A stretch of DNA of 10,127 bases from Gracilibacteraceae bacterium (GCA_031255985.1 JAIRRL010000223.1:1-10127); one strand, 5' to 3'; counted from the stretch's first letter, positions 1 through 7,278 are shown. Numbers and translations are program-made. Notes: generated by a model not told the origin, from the sequence alone.

Positions 1-118
1 CGCAGCCCGACTCGCCGACGAGCCCCATGATCTCGCCGGGCCGCAAGGTCATGCTCACCCCCCTCAGCACATCCGCGCCGCCGGGATACCTCTTATAAAT
101 CCCGTTTGCCCAAAGCAT
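1..118 (-). CDS. ABC transporter ATP-binding protein, DppD/NikD type (5' end only)
   Basis: This is the first 39 codons of a nucleotide-binding subunit of a peptide/nickel-class ABC importer; the rest lies beyond the left edge. The readable protein begins MLWANGIYKRYPGG and ends GEIMGLVGESGC. That is the start of the Walker A motif (normally GESGCGKST), so the window cuts the gene inside the P-loop. The ATG at 118 is preceded by AAAGGAG eight bases upstream, which supports this start. The gene overlaps the 3' end of the NikC-type permease by 26 bp in another frame, as expected for translational coupling. It would power the two permeases encoded just upstream. DppD-like and DppF-like subunits cannot be told apart from this fragment. 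Confidence 0.85.
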   Translation of the reverse strand, partial: MLWANGIYKRYPGGADVLRGVSMTLRPGEIMGLVGESGC

Positions 119-962
119 CGCCCCGTCTCCTTTTGCGAATTCCGATATGCGGCAGCCGCACCGCCAAAACGTCGCGCAGCCCTTCTCCCATTAATTGGAA
201 GCCGGCGACCGCCAGCAACAGGCATACAATCGCCGCTATCAGCATCTGCGGGTTGGTCTCCATGTAGGCGCGCGCGTCGTTCAGGCTCGCCCCCCATTCC
301 GGCGCGGGAGGGCGAACCCCAAGCCCGATAAACGACAGCGACGATATGCCCGCGATTACCGCCGAGGCGTCCAGGGCGCTGTAAACAATCATCTGGGGCA
401 GGATATGAGGCAGGATTTTTCGCGTTATTATGCTGAAACTGCCGCTGCCGCAGGCTTTGGCGGCGAGGACAAACGTCCGCCCCCGCGCGGACCGGGCGAG
501 GCTCCGCGCCATGCGCGCGTGTCCCACCCACCAGACGGCGCACAGCGCGAGGATCAGATTAAATAAACCCGGCCCCAGGACGCCCGCGATCACCAGGGCG
601 AGGATGATGCTCGGAAACGCGAGCAAGACGTCGAGGACGATTAAAATCACGCCGTCCGCCGCTTTGCCGAAATAACCCGCGATAAGCCCGGCAAACAGGC
701 CGAAGGTCAGCGTGAAAATTTCGACGGTAAGGGTAGCGCCCAGCGTGGCGCCGGCGCCGCAAAGCAAACGGCTCAAAACGCAGCGCCCCAAGTCGTCCGT
801 GCCGAGCGGGAAGGCGCCGCCCGGTGGGGCGAGCGTGTTGCGGAAATCTACGGCCAGCGGGTCGTTCGGCGCGAGAATTCCGCCGAACAGGGCGACGGCG
901 CTCAGCAGGAAAGAGATAATGAATCCGGCCGTGAAAAGCGGATTGGCGAACGCTTTTTTCAT
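93..962 (-). CDS. ABC transporter permease, DppC/NikC type
   Basis: Inner-membrane permease of a peptide/nickel (PepT) family ABC importer, 289 residues with the chosen start. The sequence shows an N-terminal membrane segment, the early signature GTDDLGRCVLSRLL (family GTDxxGRDxxSR), several hydrophobic helices, and the conserved cytoplasmic segment around SLSFIGLGVRPPAPEWGASL, which is diagnostic of the DppC/NikC/OppC branch. The open frame continues upstream to 1070. However, ATG at 962 follows a GGGGGA site seven bases away and overlaps the stop of the NikB-type gene as ATGA, so this start is strongly preferred. The gene lies third in a four-gene minus-strand operon. Substrate (di/oligopeptide or nickel) cannot be decided from the permease. 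Confidence 0.92.
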   Translation of the reverse strand: MKKAFANPLFTAGFIISFLLSAVALFGGILAPNDPLAVDFRNTLAPPGGAFPLGTDDLGRCVLSRLLCGAGATLGATLTVEIFTLTFGLFAGLIAGYFGKAADGVILIVLDVLLAFPSIILALVIAGVLGPGLFNLILALCAVWWVGHARMARSLARSARGRTFVLAAKACGSGSFSIITRKILPHILPQMIVYSALDASAVIAGISSLSFIGLGVRPPAPEWGASLNDARAYMETNPQMLIAAIVCLLLAVAGFQLMGEGLRDVLAVRLPHIGIRKRRRGDALGKRDL

Positions 963-1990
963 GCCGCGTCCCCCTTCCCGCGCCGGGTTTTCGGATCGAG
1001 CAGCATTGATATGATCTCCGCCGCGAAGTTCAAAGTCACAAAAAAAACGCCGAACAGCAGAACGCAGCACTGCACGACCGCGTAATCGCGCTTGCTGACG
1101 GCGTCCACCAGGAATTTGCCGACGCCCGGCCAGCTAAATACCGTCTCAATCACCGCCGAACCCCCAAGCAGCAGGCCGAGAGTCATGCTGACCGAGGTCA
1201 CAATCGCCGGCAGCGCCTGCCGCAGCGCGGCCCGGTTTACGAGCCTGCCGGGGCGGACGCCTCTGGCCAGGCCCGCTTTGATATAGTCCGCCGAGAGCTG
1301 TTCCAGCACCGCCGCGCGGATAAAGCGGGCGTAGCCGGCGCCGGCGCCCGCCGCCAGCGTCGCGGCGGGCAGAATCATATGCCGCCAGCCGCCCGCGCCG
1401 AAGGTGGGGAGCAAGGCGAGTTTTACCCCGAACAGGTAGAGCAGGGCGAGACCGGCGCAAAAGCCGGGGATTGACAGAATCAAAACAGTCGCGGCCCGCG
1501 CCGCCGCGTCAAAGGCGCCGCCCGCCCGCGCCGCCGCGATAACGCCGCATGGCAGCGCGATAAAGAGCATCACTGCGATCGCGGGCAAGGCGAGACGGAC
1601 GGTATAAGCGAGGTGGGCGACGAACTGGGGCAGCGCCTCCCGCCCGTTAATCGCCGAGCGGCCAAAATCCAGTTTTGCCGCCGCGGCCACCCAGGCGGCG
1701 TATTGCTTCCATACGGGCGCGTCGAGCAAAAGCTCCGTCCGGGTCTGGGCGAGGTTTTCCCGCGTGACGTCCTTGCCGTGTTCCGTCAGGAGCATGTAGG
1801 CCGCGTCGCCGGGGGCGGCGCGCATCAGGACAAACACGAGGACGGTTACGCCAAAAAGGACGGGGATATACGACAGCGCCCGCAAAAGGACGTACCGGTT
1901 CTTAGCCGGTTTGCGCGCGGCCGGTTTTGGGGCGGCCGGTTTTGGGGCGGCCGGTTTTTCTTCAGTTGATTTTCGCGTTTTTGAGATCAT
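959..1990 (-). CDS. ABC transporter permease, DppB/NikB type, with Pro-Ala-Lys N-terminal extension
   Basis: Inner-membrane permease partner of the NikC-type gene, 343 residues from ATG at 1990. The core starts near residue 34 with LLRALSYIPVLFGVTVLVFVLMRAAPGD, the usual first helix of DppB/NikB proteins. It ends with SWPGVGKFLVDAVSKRDYAVVQ, the family C-terminal signature, followed by a last membrane helix and a basic tail. The EAA-like coupling loop is DYIKAGLARGVRPGRLVNRAALRQALP. Before the first helix lies an unusual 30-residue cytoplasmic extension rich in Pro, Ala and Lys, encoded by a 15-bp tandem repeat. The start overlaps the substrate-binding gene by 29 bp and has no clear Shine-Dalgarno site, so translation is probably coupled. 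An in-frame TTG at 2023 is an alternative start (354 residues). Confidence 0.9.
   Translation of the reverse strand: MISKTRKSTEEKPAAPKPAAPKPAARKPAKNRYVLLRALSYIPVLFGVTVLVFVLMRAAPGDAAYMLLTEHGKDVTRENLAQTRTELLLDAPVWKQYAAWVAAAAKLDFGRSAINGREALPQFVAHLAYTVRLALPAIAVMLFIALPCGVIAAARAGGAFDAAARAATVLILSIPGFCAGLALLYLFGVKLALLPTFGAGGWRHMILPAATLAAGAGAGYARFIRAAVLEQLSADYIKAGLARGVRPGRLVNRAALRQALPAIVTSVSMTLGLLLGGSAVIETVFSWPGVGKFLVDAVSKRDYAVVQCCVLLFGVFFVTLNFAAEIISMLLDPKTRRGKGDAA
1904..1960. repeat. 15-bp tandem repeat inside the NikB-type gene
   Basis: Two exact adjacent copies of GGCCGGTTTTGGGGC (1919-1933 and 1934-1948) are followed by a partial third copy (1949-1959). A degenerate copy (1904-1918) lies on the other side. 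On the minus strand the units encode repeated Pro-Lys-Pro-Ala-Ala. The unit is a multiple of three, so gain or loss of copies would change the length of the N-terminal extension without a frameshift. Confidence 0.9.
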
Positions 1991-3515
1991 AATTAACGTG
2001 CCAGCAGCCCGCCCCGATGTCAAAACCGGAGACTTTCTCCCAGGCGAGGCGGATGCTGTTGCGGTGATAAACCATGATCACCGGAACCTGTTCCATTATT
2101 TTTTCCTGTATTTTCCAGTTAAGTTCCTTCCGCCGCTCCCTGTCCAGGGAAACCGCCAGCTCGTCGATCAGCGCGTCAATCTCAGGGGTTGAATATATAT
2201 TGTAGTAACTGCCTGTATGCCAGTATCCCTCCGCGTAATGGAACACTGTGTCGTCAGTCGGTATAAACGACTGGCCGGTCAGCGCCAGGTCATATTCTTT
2301 CCGGTCGAGCAAATCGCCGAGCGTCGCCCCGTCCACGCCGTTCAGCGTCAGGGCGAGGCCCGCTTCGGCCAGTTGGGCCTGAATCGCGGGCGCCAGCAGC
2401 GAATCTTCACTGTTCCCCGTTGAGTAGGTCAGCGTCAGCGCCAGCGGCGCGCCGTCTTTGGCCCATATGCCGTCCGCGCCCCGGCTGTAGCCGCCGGCTT
2501 CCAGCAGAGCGGGAATCGCGGCAGGGTCGTAGGCGGGATTCCCGGCGTCCGGGCTGACAAGTTCCCCGTAGGCCGGCGAGAAGAAACCGCTCGGCGGCGT
2601 GACCAGCCCCGGCAGCAGCGACGGCAGCATCGCGCCGAAATCAAGCGCTTTCGCGACGGCGGCGCGGACGGAAAGATCGGGAACGCGCTCCAGGTTGAAA
2701 TATATTGCCCCCGATGTGTTTTGGGTTTTGATAAACATGGTGAAACGCGGGTCGTCTGTCAGCCGTTTGATGGCCGCGAGCGACTGATAGCCGCTCATCA
2801 TGTCGATTTCTCCGGCTTCCAGCGCCATGGCCCGCGCCTGCGCGTCCGCGACGACTTTGAAGGTGATTTTTTGCAGATTCACCGGGCCGCCCCAGTAGCC
2901 GTCATAGGCTTCAAATGTGTATTCGACGTCCGGCGTCCAGCCGGCGAGCTTGTAAGGCCCCGTTCCGGCCTCGTAGGCGAGGGTTCCGTCTTCATTGATC
3001 GCTTTCGGACTCGCCATACTCATGGCGGTGCGGGCGATATCGGAGGCGAAAGCGTACGACGGCTGCTTCAGCTTGCAGATCAAGGTGTTGGCGTCGGGCG
3101 TTTCATAGGTTTCGACCGCGGCGGCGGCCGGCCAGCCGGCCAGGCGGGTCTGAAAATTGACGAGCGCGGCGGCGGAGTCGAACGGTTCGCCGTCATGGAA
3201 GGTTACGCCGGAGCGCAGATGAAACGTCCAGGTCTTGCCGTCGGCGCTCATTTCCCACGATTCGGCCAGGGCCGGAACTTGTTTGAAATCCGCGTCCAGT
3301 TCGATCAGAGCGTTATAGGCGAGTATTTGAGCGTCGTCGAGCATCCCGCCCGCGGGGTCAAAACCGCCGAGGTCGAACTGGTCGCCGATCACCAGTTCCT
3401 GAGCCTCAGGCGACGGCGGGCCGCCTGAGCCTGAATCGCCGCGCGAACAGGCGGCAAGGCCCGCGGCCAGCGTCAGGGCGATAAGTAAGAGGGCGGTTAT
3501 TTTTCTTTTTTTCAT
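1962..3515 (-). CDS. ABC transporter substrate-binding lipoprotein (SBP_bac_5; peptide/nickel class)
   Basis: Extracytoplasmic solute-binding lipoprotein of 517 residues that delivers ligand to the permeases encoded downstream. The N-terminus is a clear lipoprotein signal: basic MKKRK, a hydrophobic stretch, then lipobox LAAC with Cys23 as the lipidated residue, followed by a Gly/Ser/Pro linker. Family signatures are ALAESWEMSADGKTWTFHLR and VTFHDGEPFDS near residues 82-117, GTGPYKL, and ITFKVVADAQARAMALEAGEID. These match the cluster 5 binding proteins (DppA, OppA, NikA). The general pattern resembles NikA at least as much as DppA, but nickel versus peptide cannot be settled by eye. ATG at 3515 has AAAGGAAG a few bases upstream. 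It is first in the operon and is read from the promoter at 3597-3625. Confidence 0.93.
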   Translation of the reverse strand: MKKRKITALLLIALTLAAGLAACSRGDSGSGGPPSPEAQELVIGDQFDLGGFDPAGGMLDDAQILAYNALIELDADFKQVPALAESWEMSADGKTWTFHLRSGVTFHDGEPFDSAAALVNFQTRLAGWPAAAAVETYETPDANTLICKLKQPSYAFASDIARTAMSMASPKAINEDGTLAYEAGTGPYKLAGWTPDVEYTFEAYDGYWGGPVNLQKITFKVVADAQARAMALEAGEIDMMSGYQSLAAIKRLTDDPRFTMFIKTQNTSGAIYFNLERVPDLSVRAAVAKALDFGAMLPSLLPGLVTPPSGFFSPAYGELVSPDAGNPAYDPAAIPALLEAGGYSRGADGIWAKDGAPLALTLTYSTGNSEDSLLAPAIQAQLAEAGLALTLNGVDGATLGDLLDRKEYDLALTGQSFIPTDDTVFHYAEGYWHTGSYYNIYSTPEIDALIDELAVSLDRERRKELNWKIQEKIMEQVPVIMVYHRNSIRLAWEKVSGFDIGAGCWHVNYDLKNAKIN

Positions 3516-3551
3516 AATAGCTTCCTTTCGTCAACAACGGAAATAGGCGTA

Positions 3552-3594
3552 GGGGTTTCTGTCCGCAATAGTCACGGGGTTTCCGTCCGCATTA
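3552..3594. repeat. Direct repeat (19 bp, 24-bp period) in the transporter operon leader
   Basis: Two copies of GGGGTTTCYGTCCGCAWTA on the plus strand occupy 3552-3570 and 3576-3594 and match at 17 of 19 positions. They lie immediately downstream of the -10 box of the minus-strand promoter, covering the expected start point and the early leader. The position suits an operator for a repressor, but this is inferred from placement only. Confidence 0.75.
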
Positions 3595-3596
3595 AA

Positions 3597-3625
3597 ATTA
3601 TAACTTTGTTTTCGCCGTCTCACAA
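3597..3625 (-). promoter_or_regulatory. Promoter for the ABC transporter operon
   Basis: On the minus strand TTGTGA (3625-3620) and a perfect TATAAT (3602-3597) are separated by 17 bp, a good housekeeping-sigma promoter. The predicted leader to the ATG at 3515 is about 75 nt. Confidence 0.75.
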
Positions 3626-3641
3626 TCCTCCGCGGGGGGAT
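3625..3641. promoter_or_regulatory. Imperfect dyad between divergent promoters (possible operator)
   Basis: ATCCTCC(GCG)GGGGGAT is a 7-bp dyad with one T/G mismatch. It sits between the -35 box of the minus promoter and that of the serA promoter, where a regulator could act on both. The dyad is seen in the sequence; the role is a guess. Confidence 0.25.
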
Positions 3642-3649
3642 ATTCCGCC

Positions 3650-3678
3650 TTGCTCAGGCCGGGAAAATGGTGTATACT
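3650..3678 (+). promoter_or_regulatory. Promoter for serA and the following genes
   Basis: TTGCTC (3650-3655) and TATACT (3673-3678) are spaced by exactly 17 bp. The start point would fall near 3685, giving a short leader that contains the AAGGAG ribosome binding site at 3697-3702. Confidence 0.7.
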
Positions 3679-3710
3679 GATGATAAAAAAACGCGGAAGG
3701 AGCGCGTCCG

Positions 3711-5291
3711 TTGAAAATTCTGGTCAGTGCGAAAGTGGCTCCGGCCGGGCTGGCGCTTCTCAGAGAAGCCGGCGCGGTGGACACTTATTCCCATATCGAA
3801 AAAGATGAGCTGAAAAATGTGATCGGCGCTTACGACGCCCTGATCGTGCGGGGAGATACTGTCGTGGACGAAGAAGTCGTGGCGGCGGGCGTCAACCTGA
3901 AAGTGATCGGCCGGGCCGGGCTGGAGGTGGATCAGATAGACATCCCGGCCGCGACCCGCCACGGGGTCATGGTGCTTAACGCGCCCCAGGGCGCCAGCGC
4001 CTCCCATATTGAATACACGGTGGGTATGCTGCTGGCTCTGAGCCGGCAGATTCCGCTCGCTTACGCCGCGACGCGGGGCGGGAGCTGGGAGCGCGAATCG
4101 ATTCTCGGCACGGAGCTGCGGGAAAAAACGCTCGGCATCATCGGCTTCGGCCGTGTCGGCGCCGGTCTGGCGGAGCGCGCCCGCGCTTTTCACATGAAAA
4201 TACTGGCCTATGATCCTTTTATCAGCAAAGCGCGCGGGCGGGAGCTGGACGCGGAGATGACGGATTTGCCCGCCCTGCTCTCCCAGGCGGATTATATCTC
4301 GCTGCATATTCCGCTCAGTGAGGATTCCCGTCATTTGCTCAACGCCGAAGCTTTCGCCCGGATGAAACCCGGCGTCCGCGTCATCAACTGCGCCCGCGGC
4401 GGTCTGATTGACGAAGAGGCTTTGCTGGCCGCCCTGGAAAGCGGCAAGGTCGCGGGAGCGGCGCTGGACTGTTTTGAGCGGGAACCGCTGCCGGCCGGTC
4501 ATCCTTTTTTCCAAATGGCGCAGGTCGTCTGTACCCCCCGCCTGGCGGCCCGGACGCAGGAATCGGAAAACGAGGTGGCGATCGTCGTCGCCCGCGGCGT
4601 ATTGGCGGCGCTGCGAGCGGAACCGGTGGCGACTTCCCTCAATATCCCCCCTGTTTCCCGCTCGGTGATGGAGACGATTCGCCCTTACCTGATTCTCGTG
4701 GAAAAAATGGGGGCGCTGGCCGTACACCTGGCCGGCGGCGGCATCAAAAGCGTGGAGGTGAGCTATAACGGCGAAATTAGCGCCATGGACACGAAAATGC
4801 TCACTTTGGGCGTCCTGAAAGGCGTGCTCAACCCGATTCTGCAAGAGGACGTCAATTTCGTCAACGCGCCTGAGGTGGCCAAAGCCAGAGGGATCAACGT
4901 CACGGATTTCAAGAGTTCGGAAACGGAAAATTTTGTCGATCTCATCACGGTCAAAGTCAAGACGGACGAAGCGGTGTGCGAAGCCGCCGGCACTTTGTTC
5001 GGCCGCTCTCAGGGCCGGATCGTGCGCATCAACGGCTGCCGCGTGGACGTGGCCCCCGAAGGCTGGCTGCTGTGGATTCCGCATGAAAACACGCCGGGCA
5101 TGGTGGGCAAAGTCGGCCTGGCCCTGGGCGAACAGGGCATCAATATCAACGGCATGCAGCTTGCGGCCACCGAGGACAAAAATCTGAGCGTCATGATTCT
5201 CGCCGTGGATCAGGACGTGGAAAAAGACGTGACCAGAACTCTTGTCGCCCTGGAAGGGGTTCACGGCGTGAAAAAAATCGCCTTCAATTAG
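3711..5291 (+). CDS. serA: D-3-phosphoglycerate dehydrogenase homologue with altered active site
   Basis: Full-length SerA-type protein (526 residues), the family member expected to oxidise 3-phosphoglycerate in the first step of serine synthesis. Domain order is a substrate/NAD-binding D-2-hydroxyacid dehydrogenase domain (about 1-315, with GFGRVG at 145-150 and Asp168 for NAD), an intervening allosteric domain (about 320-450, including VEVSYNGEI, FVNAPEVAKARGI and AAGTLFGR) and a C-terminal ACT domain (about 452-526). Catalytic Arg (Arg229, NCARGG) and Glu (Glu258, FEREP) are present at the usual 29-residue spacing. The catalytic His, in the motif TPHxG, is replaced by Arg277 (TPRLAA). The motif GVGVDN is LEVDQ here, and GNT in the NAPxGNT loop is GAS. 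Activity and substrate are therefore uncertain. The start is TTG with AAGGAG eight bases upstream; no ATG lies nearby. Confidence 0.9.
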   Translation: MKILVSAKVAPAGLALLREAGAVDTYSHIEKDELKNVIGAYDALIVRGDTVVDEEVVAAGVNLKVIGRAGLEVDQIDIPAATRHGVMVLNAPQGASASHIEYTVGMLLALSRQIPLAYAATRGGSWERESILGTELREKTLGIIGFGRVGAGLAERARAFHMKILAYDPFISKARGRELDAEMTDLPALLSQADYISLHIPLSEDSRHLLNAEAFARMKPGVRVINCARGGLIDEEALLAALESGKVAGAALDCFEREPLPAGHPFFQMAQVVCTPRLAARTQESENEVAIVVARGVLAALRAEPVATSLNIPPVSRSVMETIRPYLILVEKMGALAVHLAGGGIKSVEVSYNGEISAMDTKMLTLGVLKGVLNPILQEDVNFVNAPEVAKARGINVTDFKSSETENFVDLITVKVKTDEAVCEAAGTLFGRSQGRIVRINGCRVDVAPEGWLLWIPHENTPGMVGKVGLALGEQGININGMQLAATEDKNLSVMILAVDQDVEKDVTRTLVALEGVHGVKKIAFN

Positions 5292-5334
5292 ACGGAGCAA
5301 GCAACTGAACTAAATCCCTGAAAGCGGAGGCCGC

Positions 5335-6663
5335 ATGGCAAAACCTGTAGTGGCGATAGTGGGCCGCCCCAACGTGGGCAAATCAACCTTGTTTAACCGC
5401 CTGACCGGCGGTCTCACGGCTATCGTGGAAGATACGCCGGGCGTGACGCGGGACAGGCTGTACCGCGACGCGGACTGGCGCGGGCGAAAATTCACCTTGA
5501 TAGACACGGGCGGCATTGAACCGCAGACCGGCGGCGCGCCCCTGGCGGAGCTGACGCGCCGCCAGGCGGAACTGGCGGCGGCGGAAGCGGATCTGACCCT
5601 TTTGCTGCTTGACGGCCAAAGCGGCCCGACGGAAACGGACGAGCGAATCGCCCGTTTTTTGCGGCGCGGCGGCAAGCCGGTTTTGCTGGTGGTGAATAAG
5701 GTGGAAAATTTTTCCAACTTCGCCAATGAAGCGCATGAATATCTCCGCTTCGGCCTGGGGCCGCCTCTGCCCGTCTCCGCCGCCCATGGGCTTAACAGCG
5801 GCGATTTGCTGGACGCGATTTTGACGGCTCTGCCGGCGGGGGGAGATGAGGACGGCGATCCGGATATTGTGCGCGTCGCCATCGTCGGCCGCCCCAATGT
5901 CGGCAAATCGTCTCTCGTCAACAAACTGCTCGGAGCGGAGCGCGTGATCGTCAGCGATATACCCGGCACGACGCGAGACGCGGTCGATACGCCGTTTGTC
6001 TGGGGCGACCGCCATTATACTTTGATCGATACGGCCGGCATCCGGCGCAAAACCAAGATTTCCCTGCCGACGGAAAACTACAGCGTCATCCGCGCCCTGC
6101 GCGCCATCAACCGCTGCGATGTGGCTCTCATGCTCCTGGACGCCGCCGAGGGAGCGACGGAGCAGGATAAACGCATAGCCGGCTATGTGCATGAAGCGGG
6201 CAAAGGGATAATTTTAGTCGTCAATAAATGGGATTTGGTGGAAAAAGACAGCAATACCATGAACGCCGTCGAGAAAAAACTGCGGGAGGAAATGGGTTTT
6301 CTCCACTACGCGCCGACGTGGTTTATTTCCGCTTTGACCGGCCAGCGCGTTCACAAGATAATGGAATTGACGGAATTTGTGGCCGAACAAAATTGCCGCC
6401 GCGTCCAAACCAGCGTTTTGAACGGCGAATTGCGCGAATGGCTGTATATGAACCCGCCGCCGGGCGACAGGGGCAAGCGGCTGAAGATTTATTACGCGAC
6501 CCAGCAGGGCGTCCGGCCGCCGACTTTTGTTTTTTTCGTCAACGATCCGGATATCCTGCATTTTTCCTATAAACGCTACCTGGAGAACCAGTTGCGCGGC
6601 GCTTTCGGCTTTGAGGGCGCGCCGATCCGCATGATCATCCGCAAAAGGGAGGAGCCGGTTTAA
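5335..6663 (+). CDS. der: Ribosome assembly GTPase Der (EngA)
   Basis: Essential double-GTPase that binds the 50S precursor and helps its late maturation; 442 residues, the normal family length. GTPase domain 1 has the P-loop GRPNVGKST (10-18), DTGG (57-60) and NKVE (121-124). Domain 2 has GRPNVGKSS (185-193), DTAG (232-235), NKWD (297-300) and SALTG. The C-terminal KH-like domain follows from about residue 350, with NPPPGDRGKRLKIYYATQ and the closing IRKREE. The G4 motif of domain 1 ends in Glu where Asp is the usual guanine-binding residue. ATG at 5335 has GGAGG four bases upstream. The gap after serA is 43 bp with no terminator, so co-transcription is likely. The stop is directly followed by the plsY ATG. 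Confidence 0.97.
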   Translation: MAKPVVAIVGRPNVGKSTLFNRLTGGLTAIVEDTPGVTRDRLYRDADWRGRKFTLIDTGGIEPQTGGAPLAELTRRQAELAAAEADLTLLLLDGQSGPTETDERIARFLRRGGKPVLLVVNKVENFSNFANEAHEYLRFGLGPPLPVSAAHGLNSGDLLDAILTALPAGGDEDGDPDIVRVAIVGRPNVGKSSLVNKLLGAERVIVSDIPGTTRDAVDTPFVWGDRHYTLIDTAGIRRKTKISLPTENYSVIRALRAINRCDVALMLLDAAEGATEQDKRIAGYVHEAGKGIILVVNKWDLVEKDSNTMNAVEKKLREEMGFLHYAPTWFISALTGQRVHKIMELTEFVAEQNCRRVQTSVLNGELREWLYMNPPPGDRGKRLKIYYATQQGVRPPTFVFFVNDPDILHFSYKRYLENQLRGAFGFEGAPIRMIIRKREEPV

Positions 6664-7278
6664 ATGTTGGAGTATTTGATCTTCCCCTTCACTTATTTGC
6701 TCGGCGCTTTTCCGTCGGCCTGGCTGGCGGGGCGGGCGGTCGGGGTTGACGTGCGCAAGGCCGGCAGCGGCAATATGGGCGCGACCAACGCTTTGCGGCT
6801 TCTGGGCAAGCGCTGGGGGCTGGCCGTTTTCGCGGCGGACACCCTGAAGGGAGGGCTGGCAGCCTGGCTGGGTTTAAACCTGCTCGGCCCCTGGGGCGGC
6901 GTCGCCGGCGGGATGCTGGCTTTGCTCGGCCACAGTTTCAACCCGTTTTTCGGCTGGAAGCCGAGCGGCAAGGGCGCGGCCTCCGGTCTCGGCGTCATCA
7001 TCATCCTCGCTCCCAAAGAGACGGTCGTGGCTATGGCGGTGTTTTTCGCCGTACTCGCCGTCTGGCGCTATGTATCTCTCGCCTCCATCACGGCCGCCCT
7101 CACGGCTCTCGCCGCATTGTTCGCCTTCCGGGAACCGCTGCCGGTTCTGATCTTCGGCCTGGCGGGCGTGGGCTTGCTCATTGGGCGCCACCGGACGAAT
7201 ATCGAGCGGATTCTGGCCGGCACAGAGCCTAAACTGGGGGAAAAAGGGGCGCCCGCCAAGAAGGAGGAGCCGGAATGA
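6664..7278 (+). CDS. plsY: Acyl-phosphate:glycerol-3-phosphate acyltransferase PlsY
   Basis: Membrane enzyme that acylates glycerol-3-phosphate at position 1 using acyl-phosphate, the first step of phospholipid synthesis in most bacteria. The 204 residues have several hydrophobic segments and the three conserved cytoplasmic motifs: GSGNMGATN (34-42), GHSFNPFFGWK followed by PSGKGAAS (89-107), and GRHRTNIERILAGTE (174-188). Motif 2 normally reads FKGGKGVAT; here the Gly-Gly pair after Lys is replaced by Pro-Ser and the GKG is shifted by one. The C-terminal tail is Lys/Glu-rich. The start codon abuts the der stop (TAAATG), with AGGGAGGAG as ribosome binding site inside der. The 3' end overlaps the next gene by ATGA. 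The der-plsY order is common in Firmicutes. Confidence 0.95.
   Translation: MLEYLIFPFTYLLGAFPSAWLAGRAVGVDVRKAGSGNMGATNALRLLGKRWGLAVFAADTLKGGLAAWLGLNLLGPWGGVAGGMLALLGHSFNPFFGWKPSGKGAASGLGVIIILAPKETVVAMAVFFAVLAVWRYVSLASITAALTALAALFAFREPLPVLIFGLAGVGLLIGRHRTNIERILAGTEPKLGEKGAPAKKEEPE

Noticed and set aside
963..1070. Upstream extension of the NikC-type permease to a start at 1070.
   Set aside because: The extension overlaps the coding end of the NikB-type gene and has no family similarity, while ATG 962 has a good ribosome binding site and the typical ATGA overlap.
3654..5300. A 548-codon open frame on the minus strand opposite serA.
   Set aside because: It is the antisense of a clearly recognisable SerA protein in GC-rich DNA; its His/Arg/Gln-rich composition and lack of known motifs mark it as a shadow frame.
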